A stretch of 14,790 bases of DNA from DATDGX01 sp036521875. Lineage in GTDB: Bacteria; Desulfobacterota; Binatia; Binatales; Binataceae. Under the pieces are notes generated by a model. The model was not told the origin of the DNA, did not search any database, and saw only the letters and a program-made list of their open reading frames with translations. This document shows positions 7,073 through 14,480 of this stretch, one piece after another; within the stretch, counting starts at the first letter, position 1, and each line of letters begins with the position of its first letter. The position numbers and the translations under genes were made by a program. The stretch lies in NCBI GenBank assembly GCA_036521875.1, contig DATDGX010000001.1, positions 1 through 14,790 of the forward strand, written 5' to 3'.

Positions 7073-7193
7073 TAAACGCGAAGAACGGTAGTTGTGGTGT
7101 AGCAGACGAAGGGCACGGCTATGTTAAAGCGACTCATTGCAAATGTATTTTGGTACTGACCGTGGTCCGCTTCGAACCGTTTCGGTCGACTTC

Positions 7194-8060
7194 TCAGGGG
7201 CGGCGCGCTCCGATCTGCGAGATTATCTTCTCGCCAAAGCCGCGCACGTGATCGATGGCGTCCTGGCCCTCACTCATGAAGCCCGTGACGATGTCGGTAG
7301 CGCCGAGATCCGCAAGACGCCTGAAATCGTCCGCGGTGCGGGCCGTGACGTCCATGACATGAATCTCGAAATCGGGCCTCCCCAAGGTTCCGTAGCGCTC
7401 GCGCTGGGCATTGAGTCCGCCGATGAGACTTTTCAAGGTGTCGGTATCGGCATTCGCCGAAACCCAGCCATCGCACAACCTGGCGGCGCGGGCGAGCGCC
7501 GCCTTGCTGTGCCCACCGAACAGGATCGGTACCGGTTTGTCAGGCACGGGATTCATCTTCATCGGCCCAAGGTCGTAATTTTCACTATGAAATTCGAAGT
7601 AGTCGCCGCGCAAAGCGCCTCGGATGATTTCGATGCACTCGTCCATGAGCCTACCGCGCTTCTTGAAAGAGACGCCATTGTAGCTGAAGTCCTCGCGCCA
7701 GGGGCCAAGACCCGCGCCGAGACTGACGCGGTTGCCCGAAATAACCGCAAGTGAACTCAGCGCCTTGGCGAGCACCAGCGGCTGGCGTACCGGCACCTTC
7801 ATGACCGCAGGGTAGAATCGCAACGTCTTCGTCACCGCCGCCATCCAGGTCATCGCGACGAAAGGTTCGATGAAGGGGGTTGCCGAAATATATTCCCGGA
7901 TGTTGTTGGTGTCCGCGTAGGGATAATCGGACTCTGTAGCACGCGGAAAGAAGAGGCTGTCCGGAATTGCGATCGAAGTCCAACCGGACGCCTCGGCGGC
8001 CTGAGCGATCGCCTGGAAATGCCGATGCTCTCCCCGGGAAAGCATTAGTGTGAAACGCAT
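7194..8060 (-). CDS. Luciferase-like (LLM class) flavin/F420-dependent oxidoreductase
   Basis: A 288-residue TIM-barrel protein of the bacterial luciferase-like monooxygenase superfamily. Typical blocks in order are QAAEASGWTSIAIPD near 20-34, the mid-domain RQPLVLAKALSSLAVISGNRVSLGAGLG at ~92-119 (cofactor side), and FKKRGRLMDECIEIIRGAL near 131-149. PVPILFGGHSKAALARAARLCDGW at ~176-199 is strongly characteristic. The 'GAGLGPWREDF' segment and barrel pattern fit the probable F420-dependent subgroup, but FMN use is not excluded and the substrate is unknown. It normally has no place in the aromatic supraoperon, and here it separates hisC from tyrA with gaps of 195 and 121 bp. An AGGA box lies 11 bases before ATG 8060. 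The terminator-like hairpin upstream suggests it has its own promoter, though I could not identify one. Confidence 0.92.
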   Translation of the reverse strand: MRFTLMLSRGEHRHFQAIAQAAEASGWTSIAIPDSLFFPRATESDYPYADTNNIREYISATPFIEPFVAMTWMAAVTKTLRFYPAVMKVPVRQPLVLAKALSSLAVISGNRVSLGAGLGPWREDFSYNGVSFKKRGRLMDECIEIIRGALRGDYFEFHSENYDLGPMKMNPVPDKPVPILFGGHSKAALARAARLCDGWVSANADTDTLKSLIGGLNAQRERYGTLGRPDFEIHVMDVTARTADDFRRLADLGATDIVTGFMSEGQDAIDHVRGFGEKIISQIGARRP

Positions 8061-8138
8061 TAGTCGGAATTTCCTGTTTGGTCGCGATTGTCCGGCAAGT
8101 ATCTGACGATGGATCTTCTCGCCTTCGTCACGTGTGCG

Positions 8139-8165
8139 AAAAAGCGCATCTCATATTGCGCTCTT
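8139..8165 (-). terminator. Intrinsic terminator-like hairpin after hisC
   Basis: On the minus strand the sequence AAGAGCGCA, loop ATATGAGA, TGCGCTTTTT forms a nine-pair stem with one G-U pair, running into a T tract. It lies about 90 bases after the hisC stop and 80 bases before the LLM start. The A/U outer pairs share bases with the T tract, so strength is uncertain. The rest of the 8061-8255 gap shows nothing I can support. Confidence 0.42.
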
Positions 8166-8255
8166 GACGCGATCCTGTCACCTCGGTCCTTTTAGTGCGC
8201 ATCCACATCATGGTCTCGTAGCTGCGCGCGTCCCGGTAACTCGAGGTAAGTCCCA

Positions 8256-9377
8256 CTACCCGCGGAGCACCTGCCCAAGCACCTCGACCAGGCGGCGGTT
8301 CTCTTCGGGAAGGCCCACGCTGATTCGCACGTGACGCGGCAGCGCATAGCCGTTCATCGCGCGCACGATGACGCCGCGCGCGAGCAGCTTCTCGTAGACT
8401 GCGCGGCCGTCGCCGACCTCGGCGAGAATAAAATTCGCCGCGCTCGGCACGAAATCAATTTCCAGGCGGTGGAACTCGCGCTCGAGGTACGCCATTCCCT
8501 CGGCGTTGACCCGGAGCGTGTGCGCGATGTGCGCGGTATCGTCCATCCCGGCCATCACGGCGACCTGGCCCAGCGACGAGATGTTGAACGGCTGGCGGAC
8601 GTTGTTCAGCAAACGGATGAGGTCCGCGCGGGCGACCGCGTAGCCGACGCGGAGGCCGGCGAGCCCGAAAATTTTGGAGAAGGTGCGGAGCGTCACCAGC
8701 ATCCGCTCGCCGTCGTGATCCTTGAGCGAGTCGGGATACTCCGGGTCGCGGACGAACTCGAAGTACGCCTCGTCGGCGACGATCACGACGCGTTGCGGCA
8801 CCTTGGCGAGAAATCGCTGCCATTCCGCGCGCCGGTAGATCACCCCGGTCGGATTGTTGGGGTTGCCAAGAAAAATTAGCCGTGTGTGGTCATCAATCGC
8901 GGCGGCAATCGCGTCCAGGTCGAACTCGAAGCGCTCTTTCAGCGGCACCGACTTGAAACTCCCGCCCGCCGCCAGGCTCGCGAGCGGATAGATCGCAAAC
9001 GAATGCGCGGTGAAGATCGAGTTGAGTCCCGGGCGCAGAAACAGGAACGCGAGCAGGTTGATTATCTCGACCGACCCGGTGCCCATGAAAATTTGATCGG
9101 CGCCGACATTGTGTAGTGCGGCGATCTTGTGGCGCAGCGCCCAGCTCGAGCCGTCGGGATAGCGATTGAGCTCCGGCAGCGCGGCCTTGATAGCCGCGAT
9201 CGCGTTCGGCGACGGACCGCACGGATTCTCGTTGGAGGCGAGCTTTATCGGCTCGCCGATTCCGAGTTCGCGCTGGACTTCTTCTATCGGTTTGCCGGGC
9301 TCGTACGGATGGATCGCGGCAACCGAAGGAAGCACCAAATCGTCGGGTTTGATCAAAGGATAGAAGTGCCGCCTCAA
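8256..9377 (-). CDS. hisC: HisC-family PLP aminotransferase (histidinol-phosphate / aromatic aminotransferase)
   Basis: A 373-residue fold-type I aminotransferase. KLASNENPCGPSP at ~45-57 is the family N-terminal signature. NPNNPTG at 172-178 and DEAYFEF at 202-208 bind the cofactor, and TFSKIFGLAGLRVGY at 232-246 contains the PLP lysine Lys235. VRISVGLPEEN near the C-terminus supplies the Arg that binds the substrate carboxylate. HisC makes histidinol phosphate, but copies located between pheA and tyrA in the aromatic supraoperon are known or proposed aromatic aminotransferases, so this copy likely serves phenylalanine/tyrosine synthesis. The start is TTG 9377, overlapping the pheA stop as TTGA, with AAGGCAGG upstream. 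No Met codon occurs before conserved sequence, so a non-ATG start is needed. It is almost certainly translationally coupled to pheA. Confidence 0.94.
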   Translation of the reverse strand: MRRHFYPLIKPDDLVLPSVAAIHPYEPGKPIEEVQRELGIGEPIKLASNENPCGPSPNAIAAIKAALPELNRYPDGSSWALRHKIAALHNVGADQIFMGTGSVEIINLLAFLFLRPGLNSIFTAHSFAIYPLASLAAGGSFKSVPLKERFEFDLDAIAAAIDDHTRLIFLGNPNNPTGVIYRRAEWQRFLAKVPQRVVIVADEAYFEFVRDPEYPDSLKDHDGERMLVTLRTFSKIFGLAGLRVGYAVARADLIRLLNNVRQPFNISSLGQVAVMAGMDDTAHIAHTLRVNAEGMAYLEREFHRLEIDFVPSAANFILAEVGDGRAVYEKLLARGVIVRAMNGYALPRHVRISVGLPEENRRLVEVLGQVLRG

Positions 9378-10489
9378 ACGGCGGCTGACCTGCCTTCAGG
9401 ATATGCTCCCAGAATTTTCAAGAAAAGGGCCTTGCGCTCGAGCGCCGCGAGCGCGCGGTGCAGCTTGGGGTCGTCGCGATGGCCCATCAGATCGACGAAG
9501 AACAAGTATTCCCACGGGCGCGAGCGCAGCGGCCGCGACTCGATCTTCGAAATATTGATCGCGTTGCGATGGAACAGCCCAAGCGCGTCGTGCAGCGCGC
9601 CGACTTGATGCTGCACCGCGAACAGCACCGTGGTCTTGTCGGCGCCGGTCCGTTCGACCGGCTGCTTGCCCATCATCAGGAAGCGCGTGGTGTTGCTGGC
9701 GAGGTCCTGGATGTTCTGCTCGATGACGCGAAGGCCGTATTCGTGCGCGGCGGAGACCGAGGCTATCGCCGCGCACGCGGGGTCCTCGGCCGCGCGCTGG
9801 GCTGCCAGCGCATTGGATGCCACCTGCTCCAGCTCGACGGCGGCAAAATTGCTCGCGAGGTAGCCGCGGCACTGCGCCAGCGAGGACGGGTGCGAAACGA
9901 TCTTGCGGATCGCGGCGCGATCGCCATCGCGCGAGGACAGCGCCTGACGAACCGGCAACATGATCTCGCCGATGATCACCAGCGGCGTGTCGATCAACAG
10001 GTCCAGCGTCAGCGTGATGGACCCGTCGGTCGAGTTCTCGACCGGCACCACTCCGAAATCCGCGCGTCCACTCTCGGTCGCCTGGAACACCGCCGCGAAC
10101 GACGGCTCCGGCACGAACTCGACGCTCGCGCCGAACCGCAGCCGGGCGGCGTCGTGCGAGTAGGTATGCTCGGGGCCGAGGAACGCGACGCGCAGCGGAT
10201 GCTCGAGCGCGCGGCACGCGGAGATTATCTCGGTAAAGATCCGGGTTATCTGTTCGTTGCCGAGCGGGCCCTCGTTGGCCGCGATCATTTTTTCGATCAC
10301 ATCGCGCTCGCGCGCCGGCTGATAGACCTCGCCGCCTTCGGAATGCTTGAGGCGCCCGATCTCGACGCACAGGCCCGCGCGGAGCGAAACCAGCCGCAGC
10401 AGCTTCTGATTGACCTCGTCGATTCGCGCGCGAAGACTCTCGATCGATCGCGGCTCGGCGACCGCCTTTCTGCCCACTCTCGATGTCAT
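9374..10489 (-). CDS. pheA: Bifunctional chorismate mutase / prephenate dehydratase (P-protein)
   Basis: A 371-residue P-protein converting chorismate to prephenate and then to phenylpyruvate. An AroQ-type chorismate mutase spans ~15-95, with LRARIDEVNQKLLRLVSLRA and YQPARERDVI containing its catalytic Arg, Lys and Glu residues. The dehydratase domain spans ~100-275: VAFLGPEHTYSHDAA, GVVPVENSTDGS at ~146-157, and NTTRFLMMG at 266-274 with the catalytic Thr-Arg-Phe triad. A C-terminal ACT domain at ~285-362, with KIESRP at 315-320, is the usual phenylalanine feedback site. The frame extends to a TTG at 10528, but that would overlap accA. ATG 10489 starts 13 bp after the accA stop and gives the normal length. 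Its ribosome binding site (GAG) is weak. The stop overlaps the hisC start. Confidence 0.96.
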   Translation of the reverse strand: MTSRVGRKAVAEPRSIESLRARIDEVNQKLLRLVSLRAGLCVEIGRLKHSEGGEVYQPARERDVIEKMIAANEGPLGNEQITRIFTEIISACRALEHPLRVAFLGPEHTYSHDAARLRFGASVEFVPEPSFAAVFQATESGRADFGVVPVENSTDGSITLTLDLLIDTPLVIIGEIMLPVRQALSSRDGDRAAIRKIVSHPSSLAQCRGYLASNFAAVELEQVASNALAAQRAAEDPACAAIASVSAAHEYGLRVIEQNIQDLASNTTRFLMMGKQPVERTGADKTTVLFAVQHQVGALHDALGLFHRNAINISKIESRPLRSRPWEYLFFVDLMGHRDDPKLHRALAALERKALFLKILGAYPEGRSAAV

Positions 10490-10502
10490 CTTGCTCGAAT
10501 GG

Positions 10503-11444
10503 CTAACCGATCGGGGCGTCGTTTTCAACGCGTCCCCGCGTCAGAAACGCCGTCCCCATCGCGGAGAACTTGCGCTCGCGCGCGGCGCGCAACTCGGCGG
10601 GAGCGAGCTTGACCAGCGCGTCGAGATGGCGCGCGAGCGCGGCGCCGAGCAGGCGCCCCGCTTCAGCGGGCGCGACGTGCGCTCCGCCGCTCGGCTCGGC
10701 AACGATCTCGTCGACGATTCCAAACTCGTACATGTCGGACGCCAGGAGCCGCAGCGCCGCGGCCGCCGCGGCGACCTGCTCCTCGCCCGCCTTGCGCCAC
10801 AAAATCGCCGCGCATCCCTCGGGCGTGATAACCGAGTAGCACGAGTTCTCCTGCATCAGGATCACGTTCGCGACTCCAAGTGCGAGCGCGCCGCCCGAGC
10901 CTCCCTCGCCGATCACGGACGCGATCACCGGAACCTGCAGCCGCGCCATCAGCTCCAGATTGTGCGCGATCGCCTCCGACTGTCCGCGCTCCTCCGCTGC
11001 GGTGGTCGGATCGGCGCCCTGCGTGTCGATAAAAGTAAGCAGCGGCAGACCGAAGCGATCTGCAAGCTCGTAGACCCGCGCCGCCTTTCGGTATCCCTCC
11101 GGAAGCGGACTGCCGAAGTTGCGCTTGATCCGTTCCGCAGTCGACCGCCCGCGCTGCTGGCCGACGATTGCAACCGGGCGATTCCGAAAGCTGGCGAGGC
11201 CCGCGACAATCGCGCCGTCGTCGCCGAAGCGCCGGTCGCCGTGAAGCTCGATAAAGTCGGTGAACAATAAATCGATGTAGTCGAGCGTCTGCGGACGCGC
11301 CGCGTGGCGCGCGAGCTTAACCCGGTCGATCGCGGCGAGTCCACTGCCAGCGCCGCGCGCGTCGGTCGCGGCTGGTTTGGCCGGAGCAACTGCCGTCGCG
11401 CGCTTGGCGCGACGCGAGCCGTGTCCATTTACCTGTCCCTTCAA
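10503..11444 (-). CDS. accA: Acetyl-CoA carboxylase carboxyltransferase subunit alpha, divergent
   Basis: A 313-residue protein of the AccA carboxyltransferase fold, which with AccD moves carboxyl from biotin to acetyl-CoA for fatty-acid synthesis. RPQTLDYIDLLFTDFIELHGDR at ~50-71, RNFGSPLPEGYRKA at ~108-121, the oxyanion glycines GEGGSGGALALG at 179-190 and SVITPEGCAAILWR are clear family blocks. Two things are odd. Residues 1-40 are Ala/Arg-rich low-complexity sequence without the usual N-terminal helical segment of AccA. The loop at 138-154 reads FIDTQGADPTTAAEERG where most AccA proteins have DTPGAYPGVGAEERG. TTG 11444 is the start because AAGGA lies six bases upstream and no ATG is available. 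accD is not in the window. A related acyl-CoA carboxyltransferase function is possible. Confidence 0.85.
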   Translation of the reverse strand: MKGQVNGHGSRRAKRATAVAPAKPAATDARGAGSGLAAIDRVKLARHAARPQTLDYIDLLFTDFIELHGDRRFGDDGAIVAGLASFRNRPVAIVGQQRGRSTAERIKRNFGSPLPEGYRKAARVYELADRFGLPLLTFIDTQGADPTTAAEERGQSEAIAHNLELMARLQVPVIASVIGEGGSGGALALGVANVILMQENSCYSVITPEGCAAILWRKAGEEQVAAAAAALRLLASDMYEFGIVDEIVAEPSGGAHVAPAEAGRLLGAALARHLDALVKLAPAELRAARERKFSAMGTAFLTRGRVENDAPIG

Positions 11445-11450
11445 GTGGTT

Positions 11451-11455
11451 TCCTT
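11451..11455 (-). promoter_or_regulatory. accA ribosome binding site
   Basis: AAGGA lies six bases before TTG 11444. It is the main evidence that accA uses a TTG start. Confidence 0.6.
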
Positions 11456-11458
11456 AAC

Positions 11459-11480
11459 TTAAAGTGTTTCTTTAATTGTA
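11459..11480 (-). promoter_or_regulatory. Candidate accA -10 box with overlapping 17-bp palindrome
   Basis: On the minus strand TACAAT (11480-11475) is followed at once by the palindrome TTAAAGAAACACTTTAA (11475-11459), with arms TTAAAG/CTTTAA and a five-base centre. This AT-rich patch stands out in GC-rich DNA and lies in the only gap between miaA and accA. A -35 box is not recognisable. The palindrome would cover the transcription start, an operator-like position, or could form a weak hairpin in the leader. Confidence 0.4.
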
Positions 11481-11507
11481 TGCGAGCCGAGTCCCCCGGG
11501 CTCTCCC

Positions 11508-12506
11508 CTATTCCGACGTGCTCGCCGCTCGCCGGCCGAAGAATTCGCGGAACAAATCCAAAGCCTGTACAGCCGCGCGCTCCGGGTCAAGCCATACGAT
11601 TCCCCGCTCCTGCCGGAACCAGGTCACCTGGCGCTTGGCGAGGCGGCGCGAATCGCGCTTGGCAGAAGCGATCGCATCTTCAAGCGTTACTTCACCGCGC
11701 AGATGAGCCGCGATCTGCTTGTAGCCAATGGTCTTGAGCAGCGGGCGGTCCGGCGAGTAGCCGGCCTCCAGCAGCGCAGCGACTTCGCCGACCAGCCCGG
11801 ACGCCAGCATCGCATCGAAGCGCCGATCGATCGCGTCATAGAGCTGCTTGCGGTCGGGCGCGATTCCCGCCGTCACGCGCTCATAGCCGGAATCGGAAAA
11901 GGCGTGGCGCCGCTGATGCGTGCTGATCGGCTCGCCGGTGAGCTCGAACACTTCGAGCGCGCGCATGATCCTATATAAATCGTTGTGGCCAATCCGGTCC
12001 GCCGCCTCGGCATCGACGCCGCGCAACCGCTGATGCAGATACTCGACGCCGCGTGCGGCCGCCAATCCGCCGAGACGCTCGCGAATTTCCGCCGACGCCG
12101 GCGGTCCGCGGAAAATTCCGCCGCCCAATACCCGCAAGTAGAGCCCGCTGCCGCCGACCACCAGCGCCGGCCGGCCGCGAGCCGCGATTTCCGCGATCGC
12201 GGTGCGAGCGAGCACTGCGAACTCGGCGACGTCGAGCGGGCAGTCGGGCGCGCGGACATCTATAAGATGATGCGGCACGCGGCGGCGCTCGTCGGGAGTG
12301 GGCTTCGCGGTGCCAATATCCATCCCGCGGTAGAACTGGCGCGAATCGGCGTTGACGATTTCGGCGCCGAGATTCTCCGCCACTTCGAGCGCGAGCGCCG
12401 ACTTGCCGGCCCCAGTCGGACCGACGATGAATCCAACCCGAACTCGTTCTCGCGGCGACGACGCCGTCGCTGCGGCCGCAGCGGAAGTGGCTTCGGCCTC
12501 GTTCAT
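11508..12506 (-). CDS. miaA: tRNA dimethylallyltransferase
   Basis: A 332-residue enzyme that adds dimethylallyl to A37 of tRNAs reading UNN codons. The P-loop GPTGAGKS is at 29-36, and DSRQFYRGMDIGTAKP at 54-69 is the diagnostic MiaA block. VPHHLIDVRAPD at ~78-89 and VGGSGLYLRVLGGG are further family signatures. The tail LLKTIGYKQIAAHLRGE with RRLAKRQVTWFR is the C-terminal tRNA-binding part. The frame is open 22 codons further upstream, but ATG 12506 overlaps the mutL stop as ATGA and gives a normal start (MNEAEA), with an Ala-rich 20-residue lead before the P-loop. The mutL-miaA pair is a widespread arrangement and implies translational coupling. The stop is 63 bp before accA. Confidence 0.96.
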   Translation of the reverse strand: MNEAEATSAAAAATASSPRERVRVGFIVGPTGAGKSALALEVAENLGAEIVNADSRQFYRGMDIGTAKPTPDERRRVPHHLIDVRAPDCPLDVAEFAVLARTAIAEIAARGRPALVVGGSGLYLRVLGGGIFRGPPASAEIRERLGGLAAARGVEYLHQRLRGVDAEAADRIGHNDLYRIMRALEVFELTGEPISTHQRRHAFSDSGYERVTAGIAPDRKQLYDAIDRRFDAMLASGLVGEVAALLEAGYSPDRPLLKTIGYKQIAAHLRGEVTLEDAIASAKRDSRRLAKRQVTWFRQERGIVWLDPERAAVQALDLFREFFGRRAASTSE

Positions 12507-14362
12507 CGCCGGAACATCCGCTCGATCTGCCCGCGTCCGAACTGGATATGGACCGGACGGCCGTGCGGACAATTGGTCTTGAACTCGGTGCGATCCAGAT
12601 CGGCGAGCAAGGCGTGAATCTCGCCCGGCTCCAGCACGCGTCCGACGCGGACCGAGCCGTGGCAGGCGAGCTGTTTGAGCAAATCCTCGAAGGCATCCTC
12701 GCCGCGCATTCCGAACCCGCTCTCGCCCATGCTTTCCAGCATGTCCGCGAGCAGCTTCGCGCCGCCCTGCGGACCGAACACAGCGGGCGCGCCCTTCAGC
12801 AGGATCGTGGTCGCGCCAAACGGCTCGACCTCGAAGCCCATCGCGCGGAGCTCCGGTATCGCGGCCTGGATCTGCGCCGCCCGTCCGGGATTCAATTCGA
12901 CCGGCTGCGGCGCCAGCATCGCCTGGGTGCGGATCCCGCCGTCGCGCAATTCAGCGCGCAAGCGCTCGAAGGTGACGCGCTCGTGGGCCGCGTGCTGATC
13001 GATCAGGAGCATGCCCTCCTCGCCTTCGAGCGCGATATAGCCCGCGAACAGTTGCCCGATGACGCGGAGCTGCGAGTACATCGGGATGGTGGGGGTCGCG
13101 GGGACCGCGCGGCCGCCGCCCGGCACGGTAGCGCCGGGCGCGGCCGTGCGATCCCCGGAGTAGCCGAGCCCAAGCGGCCGCTGCGCGGGCCGCGCGGACG
13201 CGAGCGTATCGGCGAGCAGCCGGAGCGGCCGGTCCGAAGGACTCGGCCGCTGCGGCTGTTCGCCGGTATCCGCCGGCGCGCGCGCTGCTTGCGCCGCGGC
13301 GCCGCCCGCCGCGTCTGGGGACGCGGCGGCATCACCGAATGCGGCCGCGCTCGCGGCCGCACCGGCGCTCTGATCGGCCAGCCGATCGCGTAGCGCGTGA
13401 TAAACCACCTCGAACACCGCACCGCCATTGCGGAACCGCACCTCGGTCTTCATCGGATGCACATTGACGTCGACTTCCTCGGGCCGCAGATCCACGAACA
13501 CCACCGCCGCCGGATGCCGCCCGCGCGGAATCAGCGTCTGGTACGCTTGTGCGACGGCGCGCGCGAGCATCCGATCGCGCACCGCGCGGCCGTTGACGAA
13601 CGGGAAAATCATCCGCGCAGTCGCGAACGATTCCTGGCTGGTGGCGGCGAGTCCCCACACCCGGATTCCCGGCCGCCGCAAATCGAACGCGAGCATCTTG
13701 GCCGCGAGCTTGGGTCCGAAGAGCTGGCGCACGCGCTCCAGCGCCGACGCCGCGCGCGGCAGCGCGAACAGCGTGCGAGCGTCAGCGGCGAGCGAGAACG
13801 CGATCGCGTGATTGGCGAGCGCGAGGCGCTGAATCGCCTCGGCCACGGCGCCCTGCTCGGTCGCGACTGTCTTCAGGAACTTGAGTCGCGCGGGAGTGTT
13901 GAAGAACACTTCGCGCACTTCGATTCGCGTGCCCGGCGCCATCGCGCACGCGCTGGTGGCTTCGAGATCTCCGCCGCTGACTTTCAATTCCACGCCGTTG
14001 TCGTCCTTTGCGCGGCGTGTGCGCATCGTCAGATGCGCGACGCTCGCGATCGACGCCAGCGCTTCGCCGCGAAAGCCGAGCGTGCTGATCGCGGTCAGGT
14101 CGGCGGCGCTGCGGATTTTCGAAGTGGCGTGCCGGCGCAACGAGAGAAGAGCGTCCTCGCGGCTCATCCCGCATCCATCGTCCGCGACCGCTATCAGGGC
14201 GCATCCGCCGCGAGCAATTTCCACCGTCACAGTGCGCGCGCCGGCGTCGAGCGAGTTTTCGACCAGTTCCTTCGCCGCGGACGCGGGCCGCTCGACGACC
14301 TCGCCAGCGGCGATTTGGCTTGCGACCTGTTCAGGCAGGATGTGAACTATGTGCTCTGACAT
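12503..14362 (-). CDS. mutL: DNA mismatch repair protein MutL with endonuclease motif
   Basis: A 619-residue MutL. The N-terminal GHKL ATPase has KELVENSLDAGA at 31-42 (catalytic Glu and Mg-binding Asn), DDGCGM at 61-66, TLGFRGEAL at 94-102, and GTRIEVREVFFNTPARLKFLK. A Pro/Ala/Gly-rich linker covers roughly 335-430. The C-terminal dimerisation domain has DQHAAHERVTFE at 455-466, the metal-dependent nicking motif DQHA-x2-E-x4-E. It also has LACHGSVRVG and CPHGRPV near the end, which complete that site. This is therefore the endonuclease-active MutL of organisms without MutH. I chose ATG 14362 (MSEHIVHILP) because it places the conserved start normally. ATG 14404 would sit at the predicted transcription start. 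The gene overlaps miaA by ATGA. Confidence 0.97.
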   Translation of the reverse strand: MSEHIVHILPEQVASQIAAGEVVERPASAAKELVENSLDAGARTVTVEIARGGCALIAVADDGCGMSREDALLSLRRHATSKIRSAADLTAISTLGFRGEALASIASVAHLTMRTRRAKDDNGVELKVSGGDLEATSACAMAPGTRIEVREVFFNTPARLKFLKTVATEQGAVAEAIQRLALANHAIAFSLAADARTLFALPRAASALERVRQLFGPKLAAKMLAFDLRRPGIRVWGLAATSQESFATARMIFPFVNGRAVRDRMLARAVAQAYQTLIPRGRHPAAVVFVDLRPEEVDVNVHPMKTEVRFRNGGAVFEVVYHALRDRLADQSAGAAASAAAFGDAAASPDAAGGAAAQAARAPADTGEQPQRPSPSDRPLRLLADTLASARPAQRPLGLGYSGDRTAAPGATVPGGGRAVPATPTIPMYSQLRVIGQLFAGYIALEGEEGMLLIDQHAAHERVTFERLRAELRDGGIRTQAMLAPQPVELNPGRAAQIQAAIPELRAMGFEVEPFGATTILLKGAPAVFGPQGGAKLLADMLESMGESGFGMRGEDAFEDLLKQLACHGSVRVGRVLEPGEIHALLADLDRTEFKTNCPHGRPVHIQFGRGQIERMFRR

Positions 14363-14410
14363 CGGGTCTGGCGCGCTGCCCGGAAACGCCCGAGCGTCGC
14401 CCATCCGCAG

Positions 14411-14437
14411 ATTGTAGCCCTACCCTCGGCTATTCAA
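14411..14437 (-). promoter_or_regulatory. Candidate sigma70-type promoter for mutL-miaA
   Basis: Minus-strand TTGAAT (14437-14432) and TACAAT (14416-14411) are separated by 15 bases, shorter than the usual 17. Four and five of six bases match the consensus hexamers. It lies in the 118-bp gap before mutL. Transcription would begin near 14404, giving a leader of about 42 bases before ATG 14362. Confidence 0.4.
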
Positions 14438-14480
14438 AATCGCAGGATGGCCGCAGTTGTGATATCGCCCGCGCCTGCGC

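Noticed and set aside
7073..7193. Possible promoter or terminator between the LLM gene and tyrA
   Set aside because: There is an AT-richer patch and short inverted repeats (ACCG-AAA-CGGT), but no credible -35/-10 pair and no T tract.
8061..8255. Small minus-strand frames in the hisC-LLM gap, including a 29-codon frame ending at the LLM start (TAATG) and a GTG frame with a Met-rich stretch
   Set aside because: They have no clear ribosome binding site, use codons such as AGA unlike the neighbours, overlap the terminator-like hairpin, and resemble nothing I know.
10490..10528. TTG 10528 as the pheA start
   Set aside because: It would overlap the accA end by 26 bp without a ribosome binding site, and ATG 10489 already gives a normal P-protein.
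9458..10612. 384-codon plus-strand frame opposite pheA and the accA end
   Set aside because: It spans two well-supported minus-strand genes and has only Arg/Gln-rich shadow sequence; long antisense frames are expected in GC-rich DNA.
11481..11507. GAGCC/GGCTC hairpin after miaA as a terminator
   Set aside because: A five-pair stem exists, but no T run follows, so termination is not supported.
13397..14359. 320-codon plus-strand frame opposite mutL
   Set aside because: It is antisense to the MutL ATPase domain, which carries all its motifs; the plus frame has none.
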